NCBI RefSeq assembly: GCF_004016505.1
Contig: NZ_SACR01000002.1
Coordinates: forward strand, 806,001 to 870,000
From: Rubrivivax rivuli
Lineage (GTDB): Bacteria; Pseudomonadota; Gammaproteobacteria; Burkholderiales; Burkholderiaceae_C
DNA length: 64,000 nt
Direction: 5' to 3'
This document shows, piece by piece, positions 35,101 through 42,361 of the stretch. The notes beneath the pieces are model-generated. The model did not search any database. It was not told the DNA's origin and saw only the letters and a list, made by a program, of their open reading frames with translations. Each line of letters opens with the position of its first letter. The stretch's first letter is position 1. The position numbers and the translations under genes are program-made.

Positions 35101-35767
35101 ACAGGCGTGCGCCCGCGCCGAGGTCGGCACACAGGTCGCTCAGGCGGTCAAGCGCGCCGCGGCTCTGGTCGCCGGGGGCCTGACGCATCAGCGCCAGTGT
35201 CAGCGTCTCCATCTCGTCGCGCGCGGCCTCGTCGGCGTTGCGCGGCGTGGCCGCGGCGTCGTGCGGCAGCTCGCGCCACTGCCAATCGGCCTTCCAGAGG
35301 TCGGCCGGGTGCACGCGGTCGGCCCCGGCAAGCTGCTGCACGGCGCGGTACTGCGGGAAGAGCATCACCGGCGAGACCGGCTTGCCCGCCAGCTGGCGGG
35401 CCAGGAAATCGAGCACCGCGAAGGAGACCTTCTCCACCGTGTCGATGGCCGCGCTGGTCACGAGCTGCGGCTTGGCCGCCATGCGCTGCACCGCGGCCTC
35501 GCTGCCGCGCAGCACATCGGCCACGGCCGGCAGGCCCACGAGTTCGAGCGCCCCGACACCCTGGTGCAGCTGGGCACGCGCACTGCGCAGCACCGCGGGG
35601 TCGACCGCATCGAGGTCGCCGCCGCGCGCGGCCTCGGCTTCCTTGAGGTAGCGGCGCAAGGCCTTGTTGGCCGCCTCCAGCGAACGGCGCAACTCGCCGT
35701 TCACCCAGGCCAGGGGACTGAGGTCATCGCCCGGCTGCATCGGGGGGCTGGCGGCTGCGCTGTCCAT
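29156..35767 (-). CDS. chpA: ChpA/PilL-type hybrid chemotaxis histidine kinase (2203 aa)
   Basis: This giant CheA-like kinase controls type IV pilus motility. The first 650 or so residues are FimL/Hpt-like helical modules without a clear phospho-histidine. Three Hpt domains with intact motifs follow: AFHTLKGSSRMVG (about 774), ALAHSLAGSSATVG (about 1233) and RTLHTLKGGARLAG (about 1395). An Ala/Pro/Glu-rich acidic linker fills about 880-1190. Next come dimerisation helices, the ATPase (N box HLLRNSVAHGIE near 1775; FADDGGGLD; GRGVGLDVV), a CheW-like domain, and a C-terminal receiver with VVDDSITVRR and phospho-acceptor Asp in LLSDIEMPRMDG. Pseudomonas ChpA is similar but slightly longer. pilJ lies 18 bases upstream. 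Confidence 0.95.
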   Translation of the reverse strand: MDSAAASPPMQPGDDLSPLAWVNGELRRSLEAANKALRRYLKEAEAARGGDLDAVDPAVLRSARAQLHQGVGALELVGLPAVADVLRGSEAAVQRMAAKPQLVTSAAIDTVEKVSFAVLDFLARQLAGKPVSPVMLFPQYRAVQQLAGADRVHPADLWKADWQWRELPHDAAATPRNADEAARDEMETLTLALMRQAPGDQSRGALDRLSDLCADLGAGARLSAEGGSQRATFWQLAAAVFQAQAAGLLVGDVYVKRLASRLLSQLRAAVRGQHELSDRLAQDLLFFCGHAKPPMEGRAAPRLSAVRQVWQLDGQGAAADYETTRLGRFDPALVALARKRVAAAKDSWSAVAGGELHRMPALPEQFALVGESLQRLLPHGEELSQSLQTAVATTVNSGEPPSPALAMEVATGILYLDATLEDGEFDDPELPARVQHLAGRVEGVRQGAEPRPLDVWMEELYRRVSDRQTMGSVVQELRSSLSEIEKQIDQYFRDPSQRQVLIPVPAQLSAMRGVLSVLGLGQASAAALRMRDDVDALAQTEVDPQRAVQAGTFDRLADNLGALSFLIDMLSVQPALAKSLFRFDPDTGSLSAVMGQSERVSAFAAFDEADAPAPASPPPPPAAVPLLDQLREVAALAADAAVADSRIASRLEPLAQQAYAAEQPELARLLSGARVALQAGDDAEASAAVRAQLAEAVEALSPPAAPPAPVSAPVPPPKPAPAGGTGLEEDEEMRDIFIEEAREVISDAHAALERLVDAPESAHDLTAVRRAFHTLKGSSRMVGLKDFGEAGWACEQLYNDRLAQAPRMDAPLRQFTGEALAYLAGWVEAIAVNEDHGHNAPAVARAAEALRLQGEQVTIPLPQAPAGSAVQAPVPAAVLPVPAAAEGVFEFSGLDAELAPSPPPPEASVGELIELSFDPEEDASAELATEAPAEAAAQAEEAPAAAPDLPSEPAALDAPPAELPDGLAPDVPSPLQLRVPDLPSAADLDLGGEPELAAASPAQPAAEALLPSFELDLGALGEAEPGPVPLPVDPQALPELLLDEPLPADAAEADAPETLPEAMPEGEALEMDLADLDALFAEPAGGEAAALVVEGLGEPEAASVIEPLAGSVSEPAEASADIPALDTTAPDEPAPHEAAEMPATDAVEIDFEPPVLSLVEAPAAPAPAEAANDATADEDEQVKVIGPLRISIPLFNIYLNEADELSRRLVTELAEWALESERHAVPDSSVALAHSLAGSSATVGYAELSALARALEHALMRSHDVGHAREGEPALFCDAADEIRRLLHQFAAGFLRPVAPALMERLAAHERLPLPPETAESLEPEDLHEDEPAAPSPAEAPISADIEDAIDAELLPIFEEEAEELLPQLQSRLRDWLDRPDDADAPMACMRTLHTLKGGARLAGAMRMGELAHRLETDIEHLVARGGVSAADVDPLMARADAMSELFERLRAGPAPAAVPAAALPAVAEAAVAALAPPAPEEAGLDLDFDLPAEAVPAEAAASPPADEALDLDFEEDAAPAPAAAPLDGPTVEAPPLAVAAPLEPVEPVAPPPPAPEIDWQRFSLGDSAEAAGADRVTASNAVVRVRASLLDRLVNQAGEVSITRARIDADVRQLQASLNDLTDSLDRMRKQLRDIELQAETQIATRIEAAKAASQSFDPLEMDRFTRFQELTRFMAESVNDVATLQRSLQRTLQSSEDELAAQARLTRELQDDLLRTRMVEFDSMAERLQRTTRQAARETGRQARLEIVGGAIEIDRGVLERMAGSFEHLLRNSVAHGIEAPAVRSAAGKDATGLITVAVAQAGNEVAVEFADDGGGLDLGRIRQRALERGLLPEGAAVNDAELAQMIFKPGFSTAETVTEIAGRGVGLDVVRAEVNAMGGRIETQSQPGAGTRFKLLLPLTTAVTQVVMLRCGEQQVAVPSPLIETVRRVPNEEVARAYADLTLSYADEAVPFFWLGALLRSGGRGETPGRTQTVVVIRSAAQRVAVHVDEVMGNQEVVVKNVGPQLSRLPGLAGVTLLPSGEVSLIYNPVALASLYGDEARAAMQQAIARPASPVPGGTPPVGAAPVPAVPEMPRTPMVMVVDDSITVRRVTQRLLVREGYRVVTAKDGLDALERLAEERPAVLLSDIEMPRMDGFDLLRNVRADARLAGLPVVMITSRTAQKHRDYAEQLGVDHYLGKPYSEDELLGLVARYAGSRMPA

Positions 35768-35785
35768 CGTGGGGCCGGGCCTGGG

Positions 35786-38104
35786 TCAGGAAATCTTGAA
35801 GCGGGCGACCGAGGCCTTGAGTTCCTCGGCCGTGCGAGACAGTTCGCGCACCATCTGCGCGGTGGAGCGCGTGCCTTCGGAGGTCTGCTCGGTCACCGCG
35901 AAGATGTGCTGGATGTTGGCCGCCACCACGTTGGCCGATTCGGCTTCACGCAGGGCTTCCTGGGAGATGCGCTGAATCAGGTCGGACAGCTCGCGCGTCA
36001 CGCGGTCGATGTCGGCCAGCGCAGCGCCGGCGGCATCGGACAGCCGGGCCCCTTCCACCACGCCCTGCGTGCTGCGCTCCATGGCGCCCACGGCATCCTG
36101 GGTGTCGGTCTGAATCGTCCGCACGATGGCCGCGATCTGCCGCGTCGCGTCGCCCGAGCGTTCGGCCAGGCGCTGCACTTCCTCGGCCACCACGCTGAAG
36201 CCGCGGCCCGCGTCACCGGCACTGGCCGCCTGGATGGCGGCGTTCAGCGCCAGCACGTTGGTCTGCTCGGTAATGTCGGAGATCAGCTCGGTGATCTCGC
36301 CGATCTCCTGCGAGCTCTCACCGAGACGCTTGATGCGCTTGGAGGTGTCCTGGATCTGGTCGCGGATGGCGTTCATGCCGCCGATGGCGTTCTGCACCGC
36401 GTTCAGGCCGGTTTCTGCCGCGCGCAGCGACTGGCGCGCCACCTGGGCCGTTTCCTGCGCCTGCGCCGACACGTCGTTGATGCGGCCGGCCATCTGCAGC
36501 ACCGAGTCGCCCGTGTTGCGGATCTCGCGCAGCTGCTCGGTGGACGCGGCCAGCAGTTCGGTGGAGGTCTGCTCCACCTGTTGCGTGGTGTCGGTCACGC
36601 GGCCCACCGTGTCCTGCACCTGGGCCACCAGGCTGCGCAGTTCTTCCACGGTGTAGTTCACCGAGTCGGCGATGGCGCCCGTGATGTCTTCCGTCACCGT
36701 GGCCTGCTGCGTGAGGTCGCCCTCGGCCACCGTCTGCAGCTCGTTCATCAAACGCAGAATGGCGGCCTGGTTGGCGTCGTTCACGCGCTTGGCTTCCTGC
36801 TCCTGGCGCTCGGCTTCCAGGCGCTGGTTGTCGGCGGCCTTGGATCGGCTGGTCTGGTCGATGACGAACAGGCGCAGCAGGCCGAAGCTGCCTGCACCCA
36901 GCAGCAGCAGCGCCAACAGCAGCGAGAGCAGCCGCGCACCGCCGAAGCCGGCCTGCTCGGCCAGGGCCTTCTGCAGGCCGTCCAGGCCCAGGCGCAGCGG
37001 CTCGGAGTCGGCCACGATGGCGTTCTGCGCCTCGCGCGCGGCCACCAGGCCCTGCAGATTGCCCAGGATGGCGCTGGCCTCGGTGCGGGTCTTCTCGTAC
37101 TGCCCGAGCAGGCGGGTCAGCTGCTCCTTGACCTGCGGGTCGCGCGTGCCGGGCAGGCGCAGATCGGCATTGCCCTCGATCACGCCCTGCGCGATCTCGC
37201 GGAAGGAGTTCAGGTCCTTGCCCAGCAGGAACACGGCCTCGGCGCTGACGCCTTCGGTCGTGAGGAACTCGTTGGCACTCTTGCCGATGCGCTGCGTCAA
37301 CATCACCAGCTGGCCCACGGCCGACAGCTCGGCCGCCGAGGCGCCGCCCTGCAGCTTCAGCGACGACACGGTCTCGGCCGTCTCCAGCAGGTCGGCACTC
37401 TGACGGTTGATGGCGCGCAGCGCCTGGCTCACCTGCGTCAGCGTCTTCTGCTGCGCGAGTACCACGCCGGCGTTCTTCTCGGCCTTGTCGACCAGCGGCA
37501 CGAGCTGGTCCAGCGATTCCTGCAGCGAACCCGGCGCGCCGGCGATGTCGCCTTCACCCGTCTTCAGGCCGCGCACGTTGCGGGCCAGGATGCTGACGCT
37601 GTCCTGCACCTCAGGGAAGGCGGCGGCGTTGCCCACCAGCGCCTGCGACACTGACTTGGCCAGCCGCTGCGACTGCGTGGTGGCCTGGCCGGCGGCACCC
37701 ACCTGCCCGGCGCTTCGGTTGCTGGCCACCAGCGCCAGGACGGCCGTGAGCAGCAGCATCGCCAGACCACCGGCGAACAGGCCCCACATCGCCTTCTGCT
37801 GGCGCGCCAGCGGCCAGGTGCCCACCACCGGCAGGCCGCTGGTGAAGCCATCGGCCTCGGCGCCCGGGTGGCGGCTTTCAGGGAAATCGGCCGCCATCTC
37901 GGAGGGGGCCGCCTCGCTGATGATGGAGGAGTCTTCGTTGTCCAGCCGGCTGGGCGTCACGCCCAGCGTGCTCGGGCCCAGGCGCACGGTGGCCTCCATC
38001 GGGCTCACCGAAGAGGCGTCGTCGAAAGGGGACGTGCCCGGGGCGACGCTGCTCTGGGCGTCGGTCTTGCGGGCATTGCCTTTGATCCTGTCAAGGAAGC
38101 TCAT
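35786..38104 (-). CDS. pilJ: Methyl-accepting chemotaxis protein PilJ
   Basis: The 772-residue chemoreceptor has a cytoplasmic N-terminal tail of about 110 residues with Ser/Asp-rich sequence, then TM1 ([20 protein letters not shown]). The periplasmic PilJ-type helical domain follows, then TM2 ([19 protein letters not shown]), a HAMP-like linker and the MCP signalling hairpin. The hairpin tip is [20 protein letters not shown], followed by [19 protein letters not shown]. It senses a signal during surface contact and controls ChpA. The start at 38104 ([10 protein letters not shown]) matches the PilJ family; the preceding codons are not conserved. It sits between pilI and chpA. Confidence 0.94.
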   Translation of the reverse strand: MSFLDRIKGNARKTDAQSSVAPGTSPFDDASSVSPMEATVRLGPSTLGVTPSRLDNEDSSIISEAAPSEMAADFPESRHPGAEADGFTSGLPVVGTWPLARQQKAMWGLFAGGLAMLLLTAVLALVASNRSAGQVGAAGQATTQSQRLAKSVSQALVGNAAAFPEVQDSVSILARNVRGLKTGEGDIAGAPGSLQESLDQLVPLVDKAEKNAGVVLAQQKTLTQVSQALRAINRQSADLLETAETVSSLKLQGGASAAELSAVGQLVMLTQRIGKSANEFLTTEGVSAEAVFLLGKDLNSFREIAQGVIEGNADLRLPGTRDPQVKEQLTRLLGQYEKTRTEASAILGNLQGLVAAREAQNAIVADSEPLRLGLDGLQKALAEQAGFGGARLLSLLLALLLLGAGSFGLLRLFVIDQTSRSKAADNQRLEAERQEQEAKRVNDANQAAILRLMNELQTVAEGDLTQQATVTEDITGAIADSVNYTVEELRSLVAQVQDTVGRVTDTTQQVEQTSTELLAASTEQLREIRNTGDSVLQMAGRINDVSAQAQETAQVARQSLRAAETGLNAVQNAIGGMNAIRDQIQDTSKRIKRLGESSQEIGEITELISDITEQTNVLALNAAIQAASAGDAGRGFSVVAEEVQRLAERSGDATRQIAAIVRTIQTDTQDAVGAMERSTQGVVEGARLSDAAGAALADIDRVTRELSDLIQRISQEALREAESANVVAANIQHIFAVTEQTSEGTRSTAQMVRELSRTAEELKASVARFKIS

Positions 38105-38186
38105 CTCGTCCTCGTATCGCTGAAAGGCACACAAACGGCCGGGGCCGGTGCTGCTGGATGAAAGGGGTGTGGGCGGCCGGCTGGCG

Positions 38187-38714
38187 TCATGCCGAGATGG
38201 CCAGGAACTGGTCGTGGCGGGCCAGTGCGGCCAGGTCGATCTCCTGCCAGACGCGGCCGGTCTCGTCGCGCCAGCGGCCACCGGCGAACACCGGCCGCGG
38301 CCCTTCGTCGGGGGGCTCGGGCCGCAATTGCTCGGTGCTGCGCAGGCCAGCCAGGCGGTCGACCAGCAAGGCGCAACTGGCGCCGAAACGCGCGCTCAAT
38401 GCCAGCAGCTGCGCCTGCTCGCGCACGGCCTCGCGGGCGATGGGTGCACGCAGGCCCAGGAAGGCGGCGAAATCGACCACCCCGTGCAGGCCCCCGCGCA
38501 GGTTGGCCACGCCCATGAACCAGCGCTGCGTGTGCGGCACCGGCAGCAGCGTGCCGACCGGGAAGATCTCACCGGCCGTGGGCAGTGGGAACAGCAGGCC
38601 CAGGCCGCCGCATTCGACGGCCAGCCAGGACACCGAGCGCACCTCGGTGCGCGCCTGCTGCAGCCGCTCGGCGAGGCGGCTTTGCAGCTCGCGAAGGGCT
38701 TCGCGCTTGGCCAT
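38187..38714 (-). CDS. pilI: Chemotaxis adaptor protein PilI (CheW domain)
   Basis: The 175-residue CheW-domain protein couples the receptor PilJ to the kinase ChpA. The core CheW motif is [20 protein letters not shown], with [17 protein letters not shown] strand [15 protein letters not shown] before it. The N-terminal helix ([18 protein letters not shown]) is typical of PilI rather than CheW. It lies between pilH (34 bases) and pilJ (82 bases) on the same strand. Confidence 0.92.
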   Translation of the reverse strand: MAKREALRELQSRLAERLQQARTEVRSVSWLAVECGGLGLLFPLPTAGEIFPVGTLLPVPHTQRWFMGVANLRGGLHGVVDFAAFLGLRAPIAREAVREQAQLLALSARFGASCALLVDRLAGLRSTEQLRPEPPDEGPRPVFAGGRWRDETGRVWQEIDLAALARHDQFLAISA

Positions 38715-38748
38715 CAGTCAGCAGAGCCGGTGGCGGTGGCCGCGGCCA

Positions 38749-39114
38749 TCAATCGAAGGCCTTGATCTTGGCGAACAGCTCGTCGCCGTTGACCGGCTTG
38801 ACGATGTAGTCGCGGGCGCCCTGGCGCATGCCCCACACACGGTCGGTCTCCTGGTTCTTGCTGGTGCACATGATCACCGGCACATCGGAGAACCTCGGGT
38901 CGCGCGTGATGGCCCGCGTCAGCTGGAAGCCGTTCTGGCCCGGCATCACCACGTCCATGAGGATCAGGTCGGGCTTGTCTTCGGCCAGGCGGCGCAGCGC
39001 CTCTTCGCCATTCTCGGCCGTGCGCACGGCATAGCCGCGCTTGCCCAGCAGTTCGGAGAGGTGATGCAGTTCGGTCTTCGAGTCGTCGACGACAAGAATT
39101 TTCTGGATCGGCAT
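38749..39114 (-). CDS. pilH: Twitching motility response regulator PilH
   Basis: This 121-residue single-domain receiver has the acidic pair in KILVVDDSKTE, the phospho-acceptor D54 in LILMDVVMPGQNG, the switch Thr in MCTSKNQETD and the invariant Lys in YIVKPVNGDEL. In Pseudomonas PilH acts with PilG to control pilus retraction and acts as a phosphate sink. Its position between pilG and pilI is the standard order. Confidence 0.93.
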   Translation of the reverse strand: MPIQKILVVDDSKTELHHLSELLGKRGYAVRTAENGEEALRRLAEDKPDLILMDVVMPGQNGFQLTRAITRDPRFSDVPVIMCTSKNQETDRVWGMRQGARDYIVKPVNGDELFAKIKAFD

Positions 39115-39160
39115 CGGGGTGGATTCCTTGGAGTCCGGACAGTGGCCGCCTCAGGCGGCG

Positions 39161-39568
39161 TCAGGCCGCGCCACGGCGGTAGTCGTCCACGGCGCGCAGG
39201 AGTTGTTCTTTGGTGAAGGGCTTGGTGAGGTAGTCCTCCGAGCCCACCATGCGGCCGCGGGCCTTGTCGAACAGGCCGTCCTTGCTGGACAGCATGATCA
39301 CCGGCACGTGCGTGAACTTGGGGTTGCGCTTGATGATGGCGCAGGTCTGGTAACCGTCGAGCCGCGGCATCAGGATGTCGCAGAAGATCAGTTCGGGCAT
39401 GTGGTCGTTGACCTTGGCCAACGCATCGAAGCCGTCTTCGGCCAGCACCACCTCGTGCCCGCCCTGGCGCAGGAAGATCTCGGCGCTGCGCCGGATGGTG
39501 TTGCTGTCGTCGATGACGAGCACCTTGGCCCCGCCGGCCGCGCCTGTGTCAGGCCCCAGAATCTCCAA
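39161..39568 (-). CDS. pilG: Twitching motility response regulator PilG
   Basis: The 135-residue receiver has VLVIDDSNTIRRSAEIFLRQ, phospho-acceptor D64 in IFCDILMPRLDGYQT, and LTKPFTKEQL with the invariant Lys. PilG promotes pilus extension in Pseudomonas. No ATG or GTG fits: the only start between the upstream stop and the conserved domain is a TTG at 39568, and GGGGGAG lies eight bases before it, so that TTG is used. Rubredoxin lies 61 bases upstream. Confidence 0.92.
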   Translation of the reverse strand: MEILGPDTGAAGGAKVLVIDDSNTIRRSAEIFLRQGGHEVVLAEDGFDALAKVNDHMPELIFCDILMPRLDGYQTCAIIKRNPKFTHVPVIMLSSKDGLFDKARGRMVGSEDYLTKPFTKEQLLRAVDDYRRGAA

Positions 39569-39629
39569 GCGCTGTACTCCCCCAAAGGAACCGCAGGTCG
39601 CGGGCTGCCATCAGCCCGCGAGGCCAGAT

Positions 39630-39803
39630 TCAGATCTGGACCATCTCGAAGTCTTCCTTGCGCGCGCCACACTCGGGGCAGGTCCAGTTGATGGACACGT
39701 CGGGCCACGCGGTGCCGGGCGCAATGCCGTGCTCCGGATCGCCATCGGCCTCACTGTAGATCCAGCCGCAGATCAGGCACATCCAGGTACGGGGTTCGCT
39801 CAC
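39630..39803 (-). CDS. Rubredoxin (57 aa)
   Basis: This small iron protein has two CxxC knuckles, CLIC at residues 9-12 and CPEC at 42-45, that hold a single iron, with the typical WIYSEADGDPEHGIAPGTAW between. Rubredoxins carry single electrons, for example to alkane hydroxylase or oxygen-defence enzymes; the partner here is unknown. The start is GTG at 39803, with GAGGTGA about 11 bases upstream. It heads the pilGHIJ-chpA group on the minus strand, an arrangement common in Burkholderiales. Confidence 0.95.
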   Translation of the reverse strand: MSEPRTWMCLICGWIYSEADGDPEHGIAPGTAWPDVSINWTCPECGARKEDFEMVQI

Positions 39804-39821
39804 GGTCAGACTGTCACCTCA

Positions 39822-39843
39822 CTACAATGGACGCGGATTGTAG
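39822..39843. promoter_or_regulatory. Overlapping divergent -10 boxes forming an inverted repeat (rubredoxin-pil / ThiD-like)
   Basis: CTACAAT at 39822-39828 and ATTGTAG at 39837-39843 are perfect inverted copies separated by eight bases. Each contains TACAAT, a good -10 hexamer, one reading rightward towards the kinase at 39975 and one leftward towards rubredoxin. The leftward start would fall near 39830, about 27 bases before the rubredoxin GTG. The symmetry could also be a regulator site. The remaining spacer to 39974 shows no other element. Confidence 0.5.
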
Positions 39844-39974
39844 CCACGCATTTCCAGCGTTTTCCGAGGAATTGTGAGGACCTACAACGCCTTGCTCAGA
39901 CTTTGCTGGAGGTGCGGCCCACCAGGCCCTGCCCCCTCCCAACCGCGACACGCTCGCGCTCAGGCCGACCGCCC

Positions 39975-40958
39975 ATGACCCCCGACACCACCCCGGACAC
40001 GGCCCTCGAAGACCCCCACACCGAACCCCCGCCGCCGGCCTGCGTGATGTGCTTCAACGCCAGCGACCCCAGCGGCGCCGGCGGCATGGCCGGCGACGTG
40101 GCCACCATCGCCGCGATGGGTGCGCACGCGCTGCCGGTGGTGACCAGCATCGTGATGCGCGACACCGCCGACACCTTCGACCAGCACGAGATCGATGCCG
40201 ACGCGGTGGCCGAGCAGGCCCGCACCATCCTGGAAGACGTGACGCTGGCCGGCTGGAAGGTGGGCTTCCTGGGCAGCGCCGACAACGTCAGCGCCGTGGC
40301 TGAGGTGCTGAGCGACTACACCGAGATCCCGCTGGTGAGTTACCTGCCCAACCTGAGCTGGATGGAAGAAGACGCGCTGCAGCCTTACCTGGAAGCCTTC
40401 CGCGAACTCATCCTGCCGGCCACCGAGGTGCTGGTGGGCAGCCACAAGACGCTGCAAGACTTCCTGCTGCCCGAATGGGACAGCGAGCGCCCGCCCTCGG
40501 CGCGCGAGCTGGCCGTGGCCGCCGGCGAGCACGGCACGCGCTACGTGCTGGTCACCGGCATCATGCTGGCGCCCAAGGCTGCGGCCAAAAGCGCCACGCC
40601 GGGCCAACCGCCCGAGCAGTACATCGACAACGTGCTGGCCAGCCCGCAAGGCGCGATCGCCGGTGAGAAGTTCGAACGTTTCGACACCAGCTTCCAGGGC
40701 GCCGGCGACACGCTGGCCGCGGCCCTGGCCGCGCTGCTGGCCGCCGGCAGCGAACTGCAGCCCGCCGTGGCCGAAGCGCTGAGCTTCCTCGACCAGAGCC
40801 TGGACGCTGGCTTCCGCCCCGGCATGGGCAATGTCGTGCCCGACCGCTTCTTCTGGGCGCTGCCGCCGCCGGAAGAAGGCGAAGGCGGCGAAGGCGAGAT
40901 GCCCGACCCCGAACCCGAAGACCCACAAACCAAGACCTCGCCCCGCCGCGTTCATTGA
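39975..40958 (+). CDS. ThiD-like hydroxymethylpyrimidine/phosphomethylpyrimidine kinase family protein
   Basis: The 327-residue protein belongs to the ThiD/PdxK branch of the ribokinase fold. The N-terminal substrate motif is NASDPSGAGGMAGDVATIAA, and the phosphate loop with the catalytic Asp is FQGAGDTLAAALAALLA. ThiD phosphorylates HMP and HMP-P for thiamine synthesis. No thiamine gene or TPP riboswitch is nearby, and this protein has extra acidic/proline tails at both ends (PPPEEGEGGEGEMPDPEPED), so the substrate is not certain. It lies divergent to rubredoxin and upstream of hemL, from which a repeat separates it. Confidence 0.82.
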   Translation: MTPDTTPDTALEDPHTEPPPPACVMCFNASDPSGAGGMAGDVATIAAMGAHALPVVTSIVMRDTADTFDQHEIDADAVAEQARTILEDVTLAGWKVGFLGSADNVSAVAEVLSDYTEIPLVSYLPNLSWMEEDALQPYLEAFRELILPATEVLVGSHKTLQDFLLPEWDSERPPSARELAVAAGEHGTRYVLVTGIMLAPKAAAKSATPGQPPEQYIDNVLASPQGAIAGEKFERFDTSFQGAGDTLAAALAALLAAGSELQPAVAEALSFLDQSLDAGFRPGMGNVVPDRFFWALPPPEEGEGGEGEMPDPEPEDPQTKTSPRRVH

Positions 40959-41043
40959 GCCCCCAAGCTCGCTAGCGCTCGCTGCCCCCCGAGGGGGCCG
41001 TCCGCCGGCGGCCCGGCAGAGCCGGTTCCGCGGCGGGAAGCTT
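40959..41043. repeat. Dispersed GC-rich intergenic repeat, copy B (opposite orientation)
   Basis: This copy begins directly after the stop of the ThiD-like gene and ends 17 bases before hemL. It reads gcccccaagctcgctagcgc, then a CCCCCCGAGGGGG block, and ends ccgcggcgggaagctt, the reverse complement of copy A's beginning. Hairpins CCCCC/GGGGG and CCGGC/GCCGG could serve as a terminator for the kinase gene. Confidence 0.85.
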
Positions 41044-41060
41044 GATCAATCTGGATAACC

Positions 41061-42359
41061 ATGGCCACGAACGAAGAACTCTTTGCCCGCGCGCAGCGCG
41101 TCATCCCCGGCGGCGTGAACTCGCCGGTGCGTGCCTTCCGCGCGGTCGGCGGCACACCGCGCTTCATCCAGCGCGGCCAGGGCGCCTACATCTGGGACGC
41201 CGAAGGCCAGAAGTACGTCGATTACATCGGCAGCTGGGGCCCGATGATCCTGGGCCACGGCCACCCGGCGGTGGTCGACGCGGTTCAAAAAGCGCTGCTG
41301 GACGGCTTCAGCTTCGGCGCGCCCACCGAGCGGGAGATCGAACTCGCCGAAGCCATCCTCGCGCTGGTACCCGGTTGCGAAATGGTGCGCCTGGTCAGCA
41401 GCGGCACCGAAGCCGGCATGAGCGCGCTGCGCCTGGCGCGCGGCGCCACGGGTCGCGCCAAGTTCATCAAGTTCGAGGGCTGCTACCACGGCCACGCCGA
41501 CCCGCTGCTGGTGAAGGCCGGCTCGGGCCTGGCCACCTTCGGCTTCCCCACCAGCGCCGGCGTGCCGGAAGACGTGGTCAAGCACACGCTGGTGCTGCCC
41601 TACAACGACATCCCGGCGCTGGAAGCCGCCTTCGCCGAGCACGGGCGTGAACTCGCCTGCGTGATGATCGAGCCCATCGCCGGCAACATGAACTTCGTGC
41701 GCGCCAGCCTCCCCTTCATGACGCTGCTGCGCGAGCTGTGCACGCAGCACGGTGCGATGCTGGTGTTCGACGAGGTGATGTCGGGCTTCCGCGTGGCCCT
41801 GGGCGGCGCACACAGCCTCTTCCAGCAGTGGATCCCGGGCTTCAAGGCCGACGTCTTCGTCTTCGGCAAGGTCATCGGCGGCGGCATGCCGCTGGCGGCC
41901 TTCGGTGCCAGCAAAGAGGTGATGAGCCAGCTCGCGCCGCTGGGCCCGGTCTATCAGGCCGGCACGCTGAGCGGCAACCCGGTGGCCACGGCCTGCGGCC
42001 TGGCCACGCTGAAGGAGATCGCCAAGCCCGGCTTCTACGAGGCCCTGGGCGCGCGCACCACGGCGCTGGTGCGCGGGCTCGAAGCGGTGGCCAAGGACGT
42101 GGGCGTGCCCCTGGTCGGCGACAGCCTGGGCGGCATGTTCGGCTTCTTCTTCGAGCAGGAACTGCCGCAGAACTACGCCACCGTGATGGCCACCGACAAG
42201 GAGCGCTTCAACCGCTTCTTCCACGGCATGCTGCAACGCGGTGTCTACCTGGCGCCGGCGCTGTACGAGGCGGGTTTCGTCAGCGCCGCCCATACACAGG
42301 CCGACATCGACCACACGCTGGAGGCCGCGCGCGAATCGCTGCTCGCGCTGAAGAACTGA
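41061..42359 (+). CDS. hemL: Glutamate-1-semialdehyde 2,1-aminomutase
   Basis: The 432-residue PLP enzyme makes 5-aminolevulinate from glutamate-1-semialdehyde in haem synthesis (C5 pathway). Motifs include [39 protein letters not shown], the PLP-binding [10 protein letters not shown] and the Schiff-base lysine K270 in [16 protein letters not shown]. Length and order match E. coli HemL. The next gene begins 2 bases after its stop, so the two are co-translated. Confidence 0.98.
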   Translation: MATNEELFARAQRVIPGGVNSPVRAFRAVGGTPRFIQRGQGAYIWDAEGQKYVDYIGSWGPMILGHGHPAVVDAVQKALLDGFSFGAPTEREIELAEAILALVPGCEMVRLVSSGTEAGMSALRLARGATGRAKFIKFEGCYHGHADPLLVKAGSGLATFGFPTSAGVPEDVVKHTLVLPYNDIPALEAAFAEHGRELACVMIEPIAGNMNFVRASLPFMTLLRELCTQHGAMLVFDEVMSGFRVALGGAHSLFQQWIPGFKADVFVFGKVIGGGMPLAAFGASKEVMSQLAPLGPVYQAGTLSGNPVATACGLATLKEIAKPGFYEALGARTTALVRGLEAVAKDVGVPLVGDSLGGMFGFFFEQELPQNYATVMATDKERFNRFFHGMLQRGVYLAPALYEAGFVSAAHTQADIDHTLEAARESLLALKN

Positions 42360-42361
42360 GC

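Noticed and set aside
27875..37654. A 9.8-kb stop-free frame on the plus strand
   Set aside because: It is antisense to tetR, the diguanylate cyclase, chpA and pilJ. In about 70 % GC DNA with G/C-ending codons the opposite strand often lacks stops. The product would be His/Arg/Gly-rich with no family motif.
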